Below are positions 13,230-26,852 of a DNA stretch of 60,000 nucleotides, in pieces. Every line of letters starts with the position of its first letter. The first letter of the stretch is position 1. The DNA lies in NCBI GenBank assembly GCA_012295275.1, contig CM022665.1, forward strand, positions 19,486,150 to 19,546,149, read 5' to 3'. The notes below the pieces were generated by a model that worked only from the letters and a program-made list of their open reading frames with translations, was not told where the DNA came from and did no database searches. Made by a program: the position numbers and the translations under genes. Origin of the DNA: Chrysomallon squamiferum (Eukaryota > Mollusca > Gastropoda > Neomphalida > Peltospiridae).

Positions 13230-14437
13230 TTTAATACTTAAAAGTAGATGAAACTGAAAGAACAGTAAACAACATTTCCTAAATAATAATTATTTCCCTT
13301 ACTAGACTTATGACTCGTCGATCGTTTTCATTTTATGCTTTTGCAGCGCAACGTTGACGAGATACTTTCAACATACAGAACCGTACCAGTTTGATTGGAC
13401 AAGAATAGCTTAAGTAAAGTGTTGATTTTATTTGTTTGTAGTTAATTCAGAACACTGGATTGCGTATCTGTAAATCAAAACAGAGCTGCTTTGTTAACTA
13501 AGTTGTGTATTTTAATTCAGAACACTGGATTCTGTGTCTGTAATCAGAACAGAACTGATTTGTTTGGTCCCGACGGGGATTTAATTTCGGTGATTTGGTT
13601 TACCTTCATCATTTATGAGAGTCATATTTTCAATGAAATGAAGTTGAATCATGAACGTGGTAGGTTTAAAACATTCCTAGAATAACTGTAAACAAAAAGC
13701 AAATTATGGACTTCAAGGATGCTGTGACGTCGACTACACGTAGGAAAACATCAAATGTAAACGTAAGATAATATTAAAATTATTACCGTAACACTTCACG
13801 CATACATGATAGTGATACAGCTGCTGTAAGACGTATTCATAATTCAGTAATCATCCAGTTTAGATGTAGGCCATGTCACCAAAGTGTTTATTGGATATTT
13901 TGCCATGATTTCTTGTTTTCCTTGTTCGAATATAAAACTAAATTCTAATAACTGCCATCTTTCATTCTTTGACTTGTCAAATAATTCAGTTTTTCATTCT
14001 CATGGGCTCATTCATGGATCTGTCACTATCACTGAGTGTCAGTTGTGATATAGTAGGGGTTTTAATAATTATGTTAAAAGCACCTTAAATTTTGTAATTT
14101 GAGCGGAATGCATTAATTTCGACAGCTTATTTTTTTCAAAAATTAGATAATTCGATTTAAATTGGTCAGTCCTATTAAATATTTGAATTTATAACAGACA
14201 TTTAATTAATATATTATATTATATTCATAATTGTTTTTAAGAACACACATGTCTTTATTTTATGCAGTTAATGAATTACTCAGTAATTCAGTTAGTTAAC
14301 ATACTTAATTCCCATTAGTCTTATTCTTTAAAATCTTTGGCAGTTCTGTCATTTGAATCACATAGTAATTACTTTTGTTTTGACTGTAATTTCACTAATT
14401 GTACACAGAATTTCATGATCATTCATTTATTTTTCAG
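13230..14437. promoter_or_regulatory. Shared upstream region of the divergent SVIP and INSC genes
   Basis: About 1.2 kb separates the SVIP start (13229, minus) from the first well-supported INSC exon (from 14438, plus). The segment 13310-13770 is less AT-rich and richer in CG dinucleotides than its surroundings, as expected near a start site. It contains a ~50-bp tandem duplication (13442 and 13512). Two possible 5' exons end in donor-like sequences at 13653/13654 and 13762/13763. No TATA box stands out. Assignment as a bidirectional promoter is inferred from gene layout. Confidence 0.5.
13442..13565. repeat. Two-copy tandem duplication in the SVIP/INSC upstream region
   Basis: The segment starting TTAATTCAGAACACTGGATT at 13442 recurs at 13512. 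Similarity extends about 50 bp with substitutions and one-base indels (offset about 70 bp). Confidence 0.85.
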
Positions 14438-14472
14438 CCAGATCAGCCACTCTTTGTGAATTAGTAAGAAAT

Positions 14473-17400
14473 ATGGATAGAGAACTATTGTAAGTAAATT
14501 TAATAATAGTATTGTTATCATTGTGTAAATGTTATGTTTGAAATGTATTATTAAAACTATAAATAAATTATTCATATTTGTTTTAATTATGCATTTTTAT
14601 TTTGTCTTGCCTTGATTGCACAAACTGTTAAATACTATAAACTTTAATAAAGCAATTACATGTGTGTAAAAATTCAACTCTTAAGGTTTAAAGCTCTACC
14701 CACTTCATAGATCTGTATTACCTGAATATATTATATATTTGTGTTTATCATCTAAACAATAATACCCAGCAATAAATACTTTTATTATTAGGTTATACAT
14801 TTTTTGAAATAAAATATGAAGGCTAATTTTTATAACAATATGAGAAAAGAGATGTAACACTCTTAAAATATTATTTTTATATATTAAAAATAATGTTGAT
14901 TATGTGTCTCATGCTGTTACTAGCATAGTGCATCTAAGTAGTCTTGTTGTGTTACAAATTTTGTACATGTTTTTGTGAACATGCTACTGTTATTTCATCT
15001 GTTGAAACAGCTGTGAAATGATACTATGCTCCAGAGATTTTGTTATACCGTATATACTTGTGTACAAGGCGACCTTATGTATAAGTCTATGTGTATTTTA
15101 AGACCAAAAATTGCGTCATTTTAGGTATTACTTGTGTATAAGTCGACTGTAGATTCCAGCAATATTTTTTTCTATCGAAACTCTGCTACAAGACACGCCC
15201 CCGATCCTATTCCTAGCGCGCTAATTGGCCGAGGCTTCGCACACTTGGCAACCGACTAAAATAACAAATATGGCGAGAAGTTGAACTGATTTTTGTTGCA
15301 GAATGTTTATAGAAATTTAATTTGTTTTCGATTTGTCGGTAGTGGATATTAATGACGATTGCAATATTATTTCACCAAATTCTTTACAATTACACAAGTG
15401 AGTTTTGTTTATGAAATTAGGACCGATATTTAGTGCAATTTGGCAGAGAAGTCTACATTCCTAGATCATTGCAAGACGCCGTAAGGCATAACGCCGTACT
15501 GACGGTTTTCTCACTTTAAAATGTATTTTTATGTCATTAAACGGAAAAATATCATGTTTTACATTCATATTTGGTTTTGTTATTTAATTTTTCAAAACAT
15601 TTTATACGATAAAATTATATTTTTGAAAAGCTGAAAGACCGCGATTATTTTAGATGCATCCTGTAGCAAAAAATAGTCAAAATGGCGACTCTTCAGCAAC
15701 AGCTACAAAAGCATTACCTATGTATAAGTCGACCCCCAAAATATTACCTTAATATAGTCTCCCAAAAATTCGACTTATACACAAGTATATACGTTAACTC
15801 AGTATACATCAGCTGCTAAGTAAAGCAGTCATCATAGGTACAGAGTAGAACTGTGCAAAATTGAAACCAAATGAGACATTCAAAAGAATATTACTTTCAA
15901 AGTCATTATGTACTCGTACAAAATTTAGAATTATCGCATAATTTAAATATAATTCCTGAAAATTTCAGAAAATATATTTAATCAGTGAAATGAAAGTATT
16001 GTGCCCATAGAAAATCTAGGCATCTGCAGAGCCAAGGGTCACTTAATACTTCATTACTATATTTTATAACTTACATTTAGTTTTAACAAGTATTAATACT
16101 TGTGATATACACAGCCCTTCTTAGAAATACTTATTAAAAGCTGAAAAAATTATCGAAGTAATGTAAGTAAACAAATGCAGGTGAAATATTTGCTGAATTA
16201 ATTTTGTTAGAAATTGTCCGTGTTAATATTTGTATGGAATTTTTTTAGAAATCTTTCAATGGATGAGGTAGTTAAAAAATGGTTACTAGAGCTGCGTGAT
16301 GTAACAGAAAATGAATGTATGAGTGTGCTGCAGGGAAAGTCTCTCAGCTGCAAGAAAGAATCTGATCACACAGCATATCTTGTTAGTGAAATAAAAGGTA
16401 AATTCAACATTTGAAATAAGTAGCTCAGTTTACATTTTTTTTATTTAAGCATAATTTTTAACTGATGATTTAGGATAGCAATAAATACCAGTGTATTTCA
16501 TTACCTTTATAATATTAAAGAAATATGTTTGATTTATTATTTTATCTTATCACTGGCTTTATGCGTTTGTGTATGTCACATAATGATAAAGTACAAAGTT
16601 GGATGATGGTATGTAATATTAAAATGAATATGTGTTATAGTGAAGTGGTGTGATACATATTGATATTCATTCCTGTTTTTTGATGTAAGCATTTTAGAAA
16701 TAAAGTCAAAAGTTTAGTTTGATATTTATTTTACAGATGTGGTGGATTTAATCAAGACTGAATCTAATGCAGTCAGTGTAGACTTTGAAACTCTTTTCAG
16801 GTATTTTGCACTTCAAAAATAAAATAAAAATTATGCTCTTCTAATTTAAAATAATTTTTAAGATACTCTGTATTTTATATCTATTTTCCAAAAGAGAATG
16901 AAAGTAGTTTTACAACCATAAAAATAACTAAGAACTTCAATTTATTTTTATATCTGTATTTGCCGTTATTTATGTTTTATTTATTTAATCAGAGATGTAA
17001 ATTTCTAATACTGTTTTTATGATAAATACAGTTAAAACTTTTAACTGTTGTAGAACAGCTAAACATAGTTTAAAGAAGTTTATGTTAACATAAGGAAAAG
17101 GCTAATTAACATCATCCTGTAATGAATGCTTTTCTCTGCCCATTCAAGGAGTGTAGAAAGTGGAGATTGGAAACATCTTGGACAACATGGCATACAAGTG
17201 ACACATCACATACGATCGCTCATCCAGGTCTGCATTAAATGTGTGAGAGACCCACCTGTTCACATTGTAGAGGTACAGTACATTAGTCATCTTAACATTT
17301 TTACACTGTTATTTCAGAGTTGGTGTCAATGTATAAAAGAATATAAATAGTTTTATTTTGTATTTAGAAATTATGTTGAGTAATTCTAATTATGTTATAT

Positions 17401-19566
17401 TTGTTATTTCAGCAACAAGAACGTGTTATGGGAGAATGTGCAAAATTGGCTCAGCTGGTTAATGGGTAAATGTATTGTTTTATAATTTGTCACACATAAC
17501 CAGTCTTTTGTAAACAATTAGAAGGATTGTTCCATTACTCACAGTTACAGTTATTAGGTCAACAGAGAATAGAAATCAAAATAAACAAACTGATGCACAC
17601 ATTATTATTCAAAGTAATAATGTCAACAACAAAACTCTTTATTCCTATGTCTTAAATATTGACTTGATTGACCTGAAGAAAAATTTAAAAGAAAAAAAAT
17701 GACAATTTCAAATTAAAATATTTTACTTAAGCAAAAATTATGAAGCATCATCAACATCCACTTAAACTGTCAGTAATCTTCATGTTAGAGAGTGTTTCTT
17801 CTGACAAAGTGTACCTTTGACTTGAGATGCAAACAAATGTTGAAAAACATTAGGATAATCCAGATTAATATATTTGTTTCTGGTAAACCCATTAAAGTTA
17901 AAATAATGTATGATTGTAATAATACAAAACATTTTTGAACTTTCACATCTTTACCCATGTTGTTAATTCTCTGTTTTTTATTACAGTTTCAGTCAAGGTG
18001 ATCAACTTCCAGCTAAAATTCCACTTACAAATCAGCTAACATATCTGGGCCAGTCCTTTAGTCTTTTGGTAGATTACATTCTTGGATACCTAGTACAGGT
18101 ATATTTAATGAGATATTTTACAGATATTTCAATTTATGAACCAGCTAGGTTTGTGTTGGTTTTTTTGTTTTGTTTTTTAAATTTTATTTAATGTTACATG
18201 TTTGAAGTATAAATTGTATTCCTTGGTAAAAAGAACATGAATTTAAAGAATTGATTTTTATGCTGTTGTCTTCATTTTTAAAATGTATTTAAGAACAATA
18301 CAGTGTTTATATAAATATTTTTCTTCTAATACCATTGTTTTAAAAAAAAATTTTTTTAATGAATTATAGGAAGAGAAAATAATGTAATTATTCATGACTG
18401 TGTTTTAGAAATTGGTTGAACTGTTAGATGAGGCCTCTGTACCACAAGCTGTAAAGAGTGCTATAGAATGTTTCATTGGTCTTGGTTTGGATGGAGAACA
18501 TATGTGCTACATTCTAGCCAGGGTGAATATTTTTCATTTTTCATTTATAATGTATTCATTTACTTGTTTGTTTGTTTATTGAGATTACTTGTTATGTGTT
18601 TTATTTTGTTTTATTTTTTTATTATTTCTGTTTCTTTAACATGTTTTATTAGTGATTATATTTTGATCTGAAATAAACCATTATTTTGTTTTCTCACTAG
18701 GAAGGAGGAGTGCGATCATTGCTTGACATCTGCCGCACTGATTCACTTGCATTTGCTCACTCACAAGCCCTGAGAGCTTTAGCAACTCTCAGTTGTGTAC
18801 CTGAAACAATTGTGGAGTTTGAAAGGGTATTTTGTTACCTTAACATTTCACTCAACACATTTAATCTAATATACAAAGGCTAAGATAACATTTTTTCTCA
18901 CTTAGCATCAAACAATTGTAATTTTACATGGACAGCAAAGCACATGCACAAGTTTTAACAGTTATGTTTACCAGGTCAAAAAAGAAGTTGTCTCAGATGA
19001 ACTTTCTACCCTGGAACTAGACAGTGCTCCTTTACTGTAGAAAAATACATAATTAATTAATCATCATAATTATCAACAGAAAACATTATTTTTCATTTTT
19101 AGAAATAGACATACATTCATAATTCATTTTAAAGCTTCAGTGTATACAGACATAGTTTAAAATATGAAGAACAAATTATAGTCAGTTTTATTTATTTGTC
19201 TGTAATATATAACCCTGTTGGTTTCTCAGTTTCTCTTTGAACAAATTTCAGGAGAATGGTTTAGAGTTGTTAACTGAACTGCTGTGTGACATCTCTATGT
19301 CTGAGTCTGTACAGGGAGAAGCTGCAGGTGTGCTTGCTCAGATCACCTCTCCTTGCATCGAACAAAACCAACACTTAGGTGGCTTTGTCGATAACATTCA
19401 AGATCTGCTCCAGGCTCTGCTTAGTAAGAACATTTTAGCAACATCTATTATGGATGGATATCAGTTTTAATGTGACTTTTTTATTATTATAATTATTGTT
19501 ACAGTACTGTTGTTATTGTTGTTATTATAATTATTATTATTATTATTATTATTATTGCTAATGTTT

Positions 19567-19601
<35 letters not shown>

Positions 19602-21489
19602 TTAACTTCATTTGAACTTACACAGTTTCCAGTTTAAATCCAAAAAAACAACATTATTTTCAATCTTATGTGATAAAGAGCATGTATTAATTAATAGTGT
19701 TTAATTAATTTGTTTATAGAGATAATACAAAAGACAAAGTCAAGGGAGGTATTCCTTTTAGCAGCAGCGGCAACAGCAAATATGACTTTCATTGATCCCA
19801 CAGCTTGTGAAATTCTGCATGAAAACAAAGCTCAAAGTATTTTGGTACAGCAGTGTTTGTTACAGAAAGCTGAATCACTGTTTGCTAAAGATCAGGTAAG
19901 ACTCACTGTGTTGCAGTTTGAAATTTAACTCATCACTGACTTTATGATTTTAAATTTACATTATGGATCATGATCTAGCTCTGTATCTGATGTGTTTTTA
20001 CCCTTTTTTTCTTTTTCAAATTGACAAAAAACCCAATAATCTTTCCTCGTTTGTTTTGGTATGTTTTGATTAGTTAGGGTTTGTAAGAGCAAATAGGATA
20101 TGTTTGATTGATGTATCTCTGCCATAGTGTGTTGAATAAAACAAGCTCATAGCGGTTTTGTACATTATAAAATTTTCATGTAACCAAGTTTTGACATGCC
20201 TCTGATTCACTGAAAACTTTTTTTCTTTCTTTCTTTCTTATTAACCATTGCCATTTTATTGTTTTTGGTGCTGTAAATTACATGTTATGATTTAGCTGTA
20301 TCTCCCTTACTTTGTTCAGATAGCTACAATTTTGGCAAACATGGCTGCTGTGAACAATTGTTTGACAGGCTTGATAGACAACAAAGTAATAGATTTGCTC
20401 ATCAGTTTCCTGAAGGAAAGTCCATCTCTGTGCAGAAACGAAGCAGAGTTGGCTGCTTGCGAACGTGTGCAGCAGAAAGCAGCCATTGCTCTTACACGAT
20501 TGTGTCGAAAAGAAACCTATGCCCAGAAAATAATTGACCTGGAAGGTAAAAGAAAACTGGAGATAAAAATATTTGTACAGCACAGTTTATAGCATCCACA
20601 TACTTGCTTTTATTTTCACTTGTGATTAGACACTGTATGACATTATAATTTGTTCATCTCTTTATGATTAGGAAATCAATTTTAAAGGAATTAAGTTCTT
20701 TAAAAATAGTGTGATAACGCCATTACTGCAAATTGACATTTTGTTAATTACGTTTCTTTGTAGTGATAGGTGAAATGTTTATTTTGGTAATACAATGAAG
20801 AGAGAAACTTCAGCAGTTTTATTTTTGTCTTTTTATTATTACTAACTTTTCTTTTAATTAGGCATACCAAGACTAGTAAAACTATGCAGAGTGACTCAGG
20901 AAAGGAATAACAGTGATGCTGTTCTAGTGGCTAGTTTGGTAAGTTATTAATTTATAAACAAAAGTTAATGTCGTATCACTAGCTGTTCTGTCCATGCAAT
21001 ACAATTACTGTAAAATTAAAAGTAAGTTAGAAGTTTAGCTGAAAATAAATCAGGATGATAGTGTCCTTATATTAAAAGTTCTTTTTTTCCCTTATATATT
21101 GAACTGTCATCATTTTACTTATTCCTACCAAGCAGTAACAGTATCTTAGAATGTTCAGTATTCACTGAACTATATCAGAGATGTATTTTTTCATATATGA
21201 ACTACAACATAATGTCTGATTGAGTTACTCATTCCAAGTTTCCATTAAAATCATTTAAAAAAAAAAAAATTATATTATTAAATGTAATATTGTTTCCATT
21301 GATCTGAAATGTTCAGACAGTATTGTATTTAATTAATATTATTTTATATCATTGCAGGCAGCACTGAGAAAAATTTGTTCTACATGTGGCAACAAGAATG
21401 TAAATGAAGTTGATCTTCAGCAGTTGATAGTTCCTCGACTGATGGATTCATTTGTGATGTGTTCACGAAGTGATGAAAATTTTGTATGA
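14473..21489 (+). CDS. INSC: Inscuteable homolog (spindle-orientation adaptor), 13 coding exons
   Basis: Adaptor linking the Par polarity complex to LGN/Pins in oriented cell division. Exons: 14438-14489 (coding from 14473 or earlier), 16249-16397, 16737-16800, 17149-17272, 17413-17465, 17987-18098, 18409-18522, 18701-18826, 19252-19423, 19720-19895, 20320-20545, 20862-20938, 21358-21489. Phases agree throughout, giving 513 residues from 14473 (human isoforms are somewhat longer). The N-terminus (MDEVVKKWLLELRDVTENEC) aligns with the human LGN-binding segment. The rest is the armadillo-type domain, with EGGVRSLLDICR, LLAAAATANMTFID, ILANMAAVN, ACERVQQKAAIALTRLCR and DAVLVASLAALRKIC. The protein ends DSFVMCSRSDENFV; the terminal ENFV resembles the PDZ-binding ESFV of the human protein. 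The frame stays open upstream of 14473 to the acceptor at 14437, so the true start may be in an earlier exon. Confidence 0.95.
15048..15795. mobile_element. MITE-like element with CGTATATACTTGTGTA ends, in INSC intron 1
   Basis: The left end reads CCGTATATACTTGTGTACAAGG (about 15048) and the right end TTATACACAAGTATATACG (to about 15795), forming terminal inverted repeats. Further copies of the core GTATAAGTCGAC occur inside at about 15135 and 15725, oriented towards the ends. The interior (15180-15260) is GC-richer than the intron around it. No transposase frame is present. Flanking bases are TA-rich, so a TA or TTA duplication is possible but unclear. Confidence 0.75.
19511..19604. repeat. 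(ATT)n followed by (TTTA)n in an INSC intron
   Basis: TTA triplets run from about 19530 to 19557, then TTTA tetramers to about 19604. Confidence 0.95.
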
Positions 21490-24400
21490 TTGAAACCCAG
21501 TATTTTGTATGATTGAAAACCAGTATTTTGTTTTATTCAGTAAGGTAGAAATAGGTATGTTTGTGGTACCTATTTTGTATTATCCTGAATTGACATTGGT
21601 TGAGCAAAAAACCAGCAAAGTATCAAATTTTTATATAAACTGAAATAGAATTAATAGTTTTTATCAAATCCACAGTGTAAACAGAGTTATTTAACTCTCA
21701 AATTTAAGATAGGAGGACATTCTAAAACACATTACTATCAGTAAGTACATAAAACAAACATTTCACCTGAAAGAAACCAAGTAACAACCAGAACATTCTT
21801 AAAGGATTGTTCTTTCAGTGGTTTCAGCATGCAAAACACTGCCTTTTTTTGTTCTTTTTTCTTTTTCTTTTTTTGTGTCTGGTTGTTATGGATATGAATT
21901 TAAATTTAATTTGCACTGGTCATTTATAATCATGATATGGCAAAAAATATATGTGAAACTGTTATAGACTGGCACTATGTATAAACCAGCATATTTCAAG
22001 TGATGCCAGTTTAGACAGAGTCAACTGTAAATCAAAAACAACAACTTAAGTTAATCCAAATTATGTCAATACACATAGAATTATTATTTTTTTAACTCTA
22101 TATGCAAAATACTCATTACTGTTAAACAAAATAGTATAGTCATAAGATCTGTAATTCTTTTTTGTTCATTAACATTTAGACTAAAAGTGTGTTTATATAT
22201 TTGCCTATTTTATCACTGGAAAATGTTATATATGAAACCATAAGTATTATTTTTGTATTTTTCCTTTCTCATATTTTTAGCTGACAATCTTTTCTTTTTT
22301 TTAAGCAAAATATATTTTATATCCCAATATTTTATAACTGTCTTTGCTTTAAAAATAAAATATACTTGAAACAAACCTTTTTGGAAAATTAGCAATCTAC
22401 TTCTGAAAATTATTCTGATGTTTATTATTCTTCAGAAAAACTAAAAAGGCCATTAACAGTCATATTTTAAATTTCCATTTTGTACATGGCCAGTGGCTTA
22501 TACATATCTGCAGGGAACAGGATATCTTGCTTGCAGTAGTCAAAATGTAGTTCCTGCTCTAATATTGCACATTCAGTGGAAACATGTATTGTACAGTTTT
22601 AGTTAAAAAAAAAAAAAAGAAGGAAAATGTCAGGTTAAAAATATAATTTTCAGAATAGTTCATGAATAGTTCACTTAAGTGGTTGTAAATGTTTTAAAAG
22701 AATTCCAGTGATTTTTGAAAGCTGTATTCTGAAATTTTTCCACATATCACAAGCATTGTGATAAAACTTATCTTTTTAAACCAACAGTAGGTTTCTGTAT
22801 AGTTATCACAAAACTGTTAGTTGAACAACCAGATCATTTAACATGTTTGAACTGTTTTTAAAATTAAATATTATTTTATTGCTTACCTTGCCAAAAATAT
22901 TAAATCGACTATACCTTTATTACTTTTAAATACATTTTTTTAATTTTTTAATTTTATTTATTTATTTATTTATGATTCTCATAGCTGACAATTGAGTCAT
23001 AAATTATGATTTCTTTTTTTTTTGTATTTTAAAAGAACAACAACAGGAAACTATAATGATTTTGAAACTGTATTTTTTGAAAATTTTAGAATTTTGTTTC
23101 CTTTGTGAAATGTGTTTTGTCTTTTAATTTTCTGTGTGATTGTAACTGTCAAGATTACTGGATAAAGATGCAGTGTATAACTTTGTATCTTATGTATGTT
23201 ATGGTGTATTGATGAACAAATATTAAGTTATTGTTAGTGACAAGAGAGAATGGACAAATTAATTGTAATGATTCATTTCTTACTGAAGTAATATGATTTA
23301 TTTGTATTGGTATTTAATTGTAGACTCAGTTTTATATTATTGAAAGGTAACCAAAACCTTTCTTCAGAATTTGTGGAGTCATTGTTACTAGGTTAGTGGT
23401 GAATAGATACTAAGATTTTTTCTTTTATAAATATTATTACAATGTTTATTTTATGATGTAAGTAAAATAATTATGTTTTAAGTTTTAACATGAGTTGTAT
23501 ATCACATATTCATTTAACTTAAAATCAGGACTTGTTCTACAGGCTTTTACATATGTTCACTGTATCAGTGGATTGTGATTTTATTTGAAACAAATAATAA
23601 TAATAAAATAAAATTGTAAAAAGGAGCTACAGAAACTGTATTATTATTATTTATTATTATATTTATTTTTATTTATAAATCTGAGTATATTAGCTTATAT
23701 TAAAAATATAAAAAGAAGTTATTTTATATATATAGATATATACATTTTTTTTTTTTTTTTTTTTTTTTTTTAAGTATTCAATACTGCCATTATGCTAGTC
23801 GAGGTCATTTTGCCTTAAATATTATGTGTTAAGCTAAGCTGTGTTATTATTTGGTATACAATAAATGATCTGTTTGACAGAAATGGTTGGATGTTTTACA
23901 AATAAACACATCAGCTTACTGCAAACTTCAGTATTTAAATAGATTTATTTGATGCTGCTTAATTCATTTGTATATTTTGTTTTACATTGTCTTCAGCAGA
24001 ATATCATTTTGATGGCAATTTCCCATATTATGGACGGGGTTTATCTTCCAAGACCTGAGTAAAACAGTGTTTCACTGTTAATTAACACTGACGTATAAAT
24101 ATTTTATTTATTATTTGGCCTGTTAAAATTTTATATATTTTGTTTTGATGTAACAGCTGGTAAAACGAATAAAATAAAATAAAATAAATAACTACTGGTA
24201 TTTTTTTTTTTACAACTTGAAAGATAAAATTGGTTTGCAGTGTACCAGTATGTGAGCATGCATGAGGAAAGTCTAAGTCACAGAATGTCTTTTTGTACAA
24301 TGTTCATATAACCTCAATTTCATCAAAACAGTTGTTTGTTGTTTGTTTTTTTTTTTTTTAATTTTTTTTTTTTTTAATTGTGGTCTGATTTTATACATTA

Positions 24401-26139
24401 GATAATTTATACTGCAAAGAAAATATAGTTTTTATTATTTTTTTTAATTTTTTTTTTTTCACTCATTACATTTGATTTTTATCAAATCCGTACATGCTTT
24501 CTAGGGACAGTGCAAACTCAAAAATTAAACTGTTTGTTATTTCAATTTGTATGTGTGTTTTGTAAATAAAATATAGTAATATCTGAAATTTCCTGTTACG
24601 GTTTTCTCATGCAGTATTTTACATACACTGTGACATGATTAAACATGTGACATGGAAGAAAGTGCAATTTGAAAATGTGTATGTATATAGTTTATTTTGC
24701 TGCTGCTGTCAAGCAGATGAAAGTATAATTGTTATAAAAAAGTGAAATACAAGTAAAAATCATTCAAATCATATCTTTATTTGTCAGTAATTAGCAATTT
24801 ATTTGATTTAATATAACATTTAAAAGCAATTTGATACAGAAAAGTTTAGTTCAAGAAACAGATTTTGTCATTTTAATAATAACATATTTTCAGAGTAAAT
24901 CATTCAAGGGCAGCAGTGATAACTCTATGACAAGAGTCCTTTATTCTGCCAGATTAATACTGTTATATACTTAAAGATCAGACCCATTATGATAATTGTT
25001 ATGGCATTTACAATATAGTTTAAAACTTGTATATTGAGTCATGTCATATCCTATAAGGAAGAAAAACTGACAGGACCAACAAAAACTTTGAATTCTTAAG
25101 GCTCTGAAAAATAAATGTTTTGAGAGATTACATACATAAAACGTGTAACCAAGGTTCACAATGACCACAAAATTAGCCACTGGCATTTCAAAAATGCTGA
25201 TCTGCGTTGTGCATTCTTACGATCGTTAAACATGTGTCAGGACCTCCCCCCCCCGCCACCCAGATATTCTCCCCAATCAATTCCCCCGGTCATTTCCCTC
25301 TAAGTTATTTCCCCACCTCGCCTATCTGTTTTAACTGTCAAATATCCTGGCTTATAGACTGGGAATCGTTCTGTTTAATCTCTAATTAACTGCAATTTTA
25401 TACATGATATCTTTAATCTCCAATTAACTGAATAAAAACAAATCAACACCGCCTGGAAGTCCTCTGTGGTGTTGCTCACAATCTCCAGATGTAAAATGCG
25501 TCCAAAACATCATGTAAACCATACGCAATATGAACTGTTTCAAATAAACAATTTATATTACATACAATTTTCTTTTTTTATCCAGTTAGTCTGTACAAGA
25601 GATCAGTTATCTTTGGCATGGTAGGCAGGGGGGAATTGTCACGGGGAAATCACCAGGGGGGAGATACCCTAGAATCATTCGTGCCATTATCTTTGTTCGC
25701 ATTATGTTGTTGATGCTGAATTTAAGAAAGATTCGGTTAATTCTTGGCAGTAGAATTAGGCAGTTTAAATATACAGGATGTCGAATACATCCAGTTTTGG
25801 GTACGTTCGTTTTGGTGTCTTCGTTGTTTTTCGCTATTTATGTTTCACATTGTTAAGTCAACCTAAAAGCAGTCGTGTTGAGCAATTATGCTTCGTCATT
25901 ACGACTCAGACGTGGATTCAAATATTAGTGACAAGATATTATTAATTTTTTTTTTTCCTTCTGTTTTAATCAAAATGATATTGAATTTATAATTTAATTG
26001 TGTTTCCATAATGAAATACCAACGTAGGTTCTATACCAAGTGGCAGCGAGATATCCGAAATCTCAGCGACCTGTACATTACCTGTCTTTTTTATCATCAT
26101 TGTATATTTGTAAATTCATTGTCTTTTTGTTTTTAAAAG
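21490..26139. other. Convergent intergenic region between INSC and PRR5
   Basis: The INSC 3' UTR is probably in the left part; AATAAA signals include 23860-23865. Long T runs lie at about 23746-23772 and 24348-24375. The right part contains a C-rich/G-rich pair (about 25240-25320 and 25625-25675). No conserved protein or RNA gene was recognised. The open frames at 24082, 24971 and 25207 are short and compositionally random. Confidence 0.5.
25240..25675. repeat. C-rich / G-rich segment pair with repeated ATTTCCCC-like motifs
   Basis: On the left (about 25240-25320), short motifs such as ATTCTCCCC, AATTCCCCCG, CATTTCCC and TTATTTCCCC recur. On the right (about 25625-25675) the complementary GGGGGGAATTGTCACGGGG and GGGGGGAGATACC appear. 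The arrangement suggests the ends of a diverged inverted-repeat element, but the alignment is loose. Confidence 0.35.
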
Positions 26140-26810
26140 TTAAGATATTATGCTATGTCGTCTTTGACTATGTTCAGATATTACTACATTTTCTATGACT
26201 GGCGCCAGTTTAATATTCGCTGCAGGAAATCGATCAGCAAAACGTTTTGCAGTTGAAGGTGACCATGTCTGAACGCTACAATCAAAATCGGATTTATCCC
26301 ATTTCGCTGAATCTGTTGTAGAAAACGAAAAAGAAAATACATTAAAATTTACACTGATTCTATTCAAAATAATACAAACAGAAAATGATATTTAGCTTAT
26401 AAATTTGTCTCATCCGAAACAACAAAGCCCTAATGGTAATGCAAATTGTCTTTCGTATGAAGAGCACTATAATGTAGCATTACCTTACTTTGAATGTATT
26501 TTCTAAAACCTAGTAAATATTTCAAACGTAATTAAAGATAAAAAAATAAACAACAAAAGTTAATATGGAACAAATTTAGTAATTTCCATAAACAGTGAGA
26601 TATGACTAATGATGTCTTGCAAAGCTGCCAATCAGAACGTGTATTGAGATGAGTGGTACTGAAATTGATTAGACCATTTAGAATATTAGAAAGGATCTTA
26701 AACTTTGAATGGCAAGCGTTAAATGGAATATCATATCATACATCTAGTTTGTGTTTATAACGATTTTAAGGTAAAATATTAATTATAAATATTGAAATCA
26801 TAAAGCTTTT

Positions 26811-26852
<42 letters not shown>

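Noticed and set aside
13491-13685. 64-codon plus-strand frame upstream of INSC
   Set aside because: It lies in the duplicated upstream region. Only its end, near 13638-13653, might be a 5' exon; the frame as a whole has no homology signal.
13706-13762. Candidate INSC first coding exon with a good GTAAGA donor
   Set aside because: Its phase does not match the exon at 14438; joining would hit a stop. It may be a non-coding 5' exon or chance.
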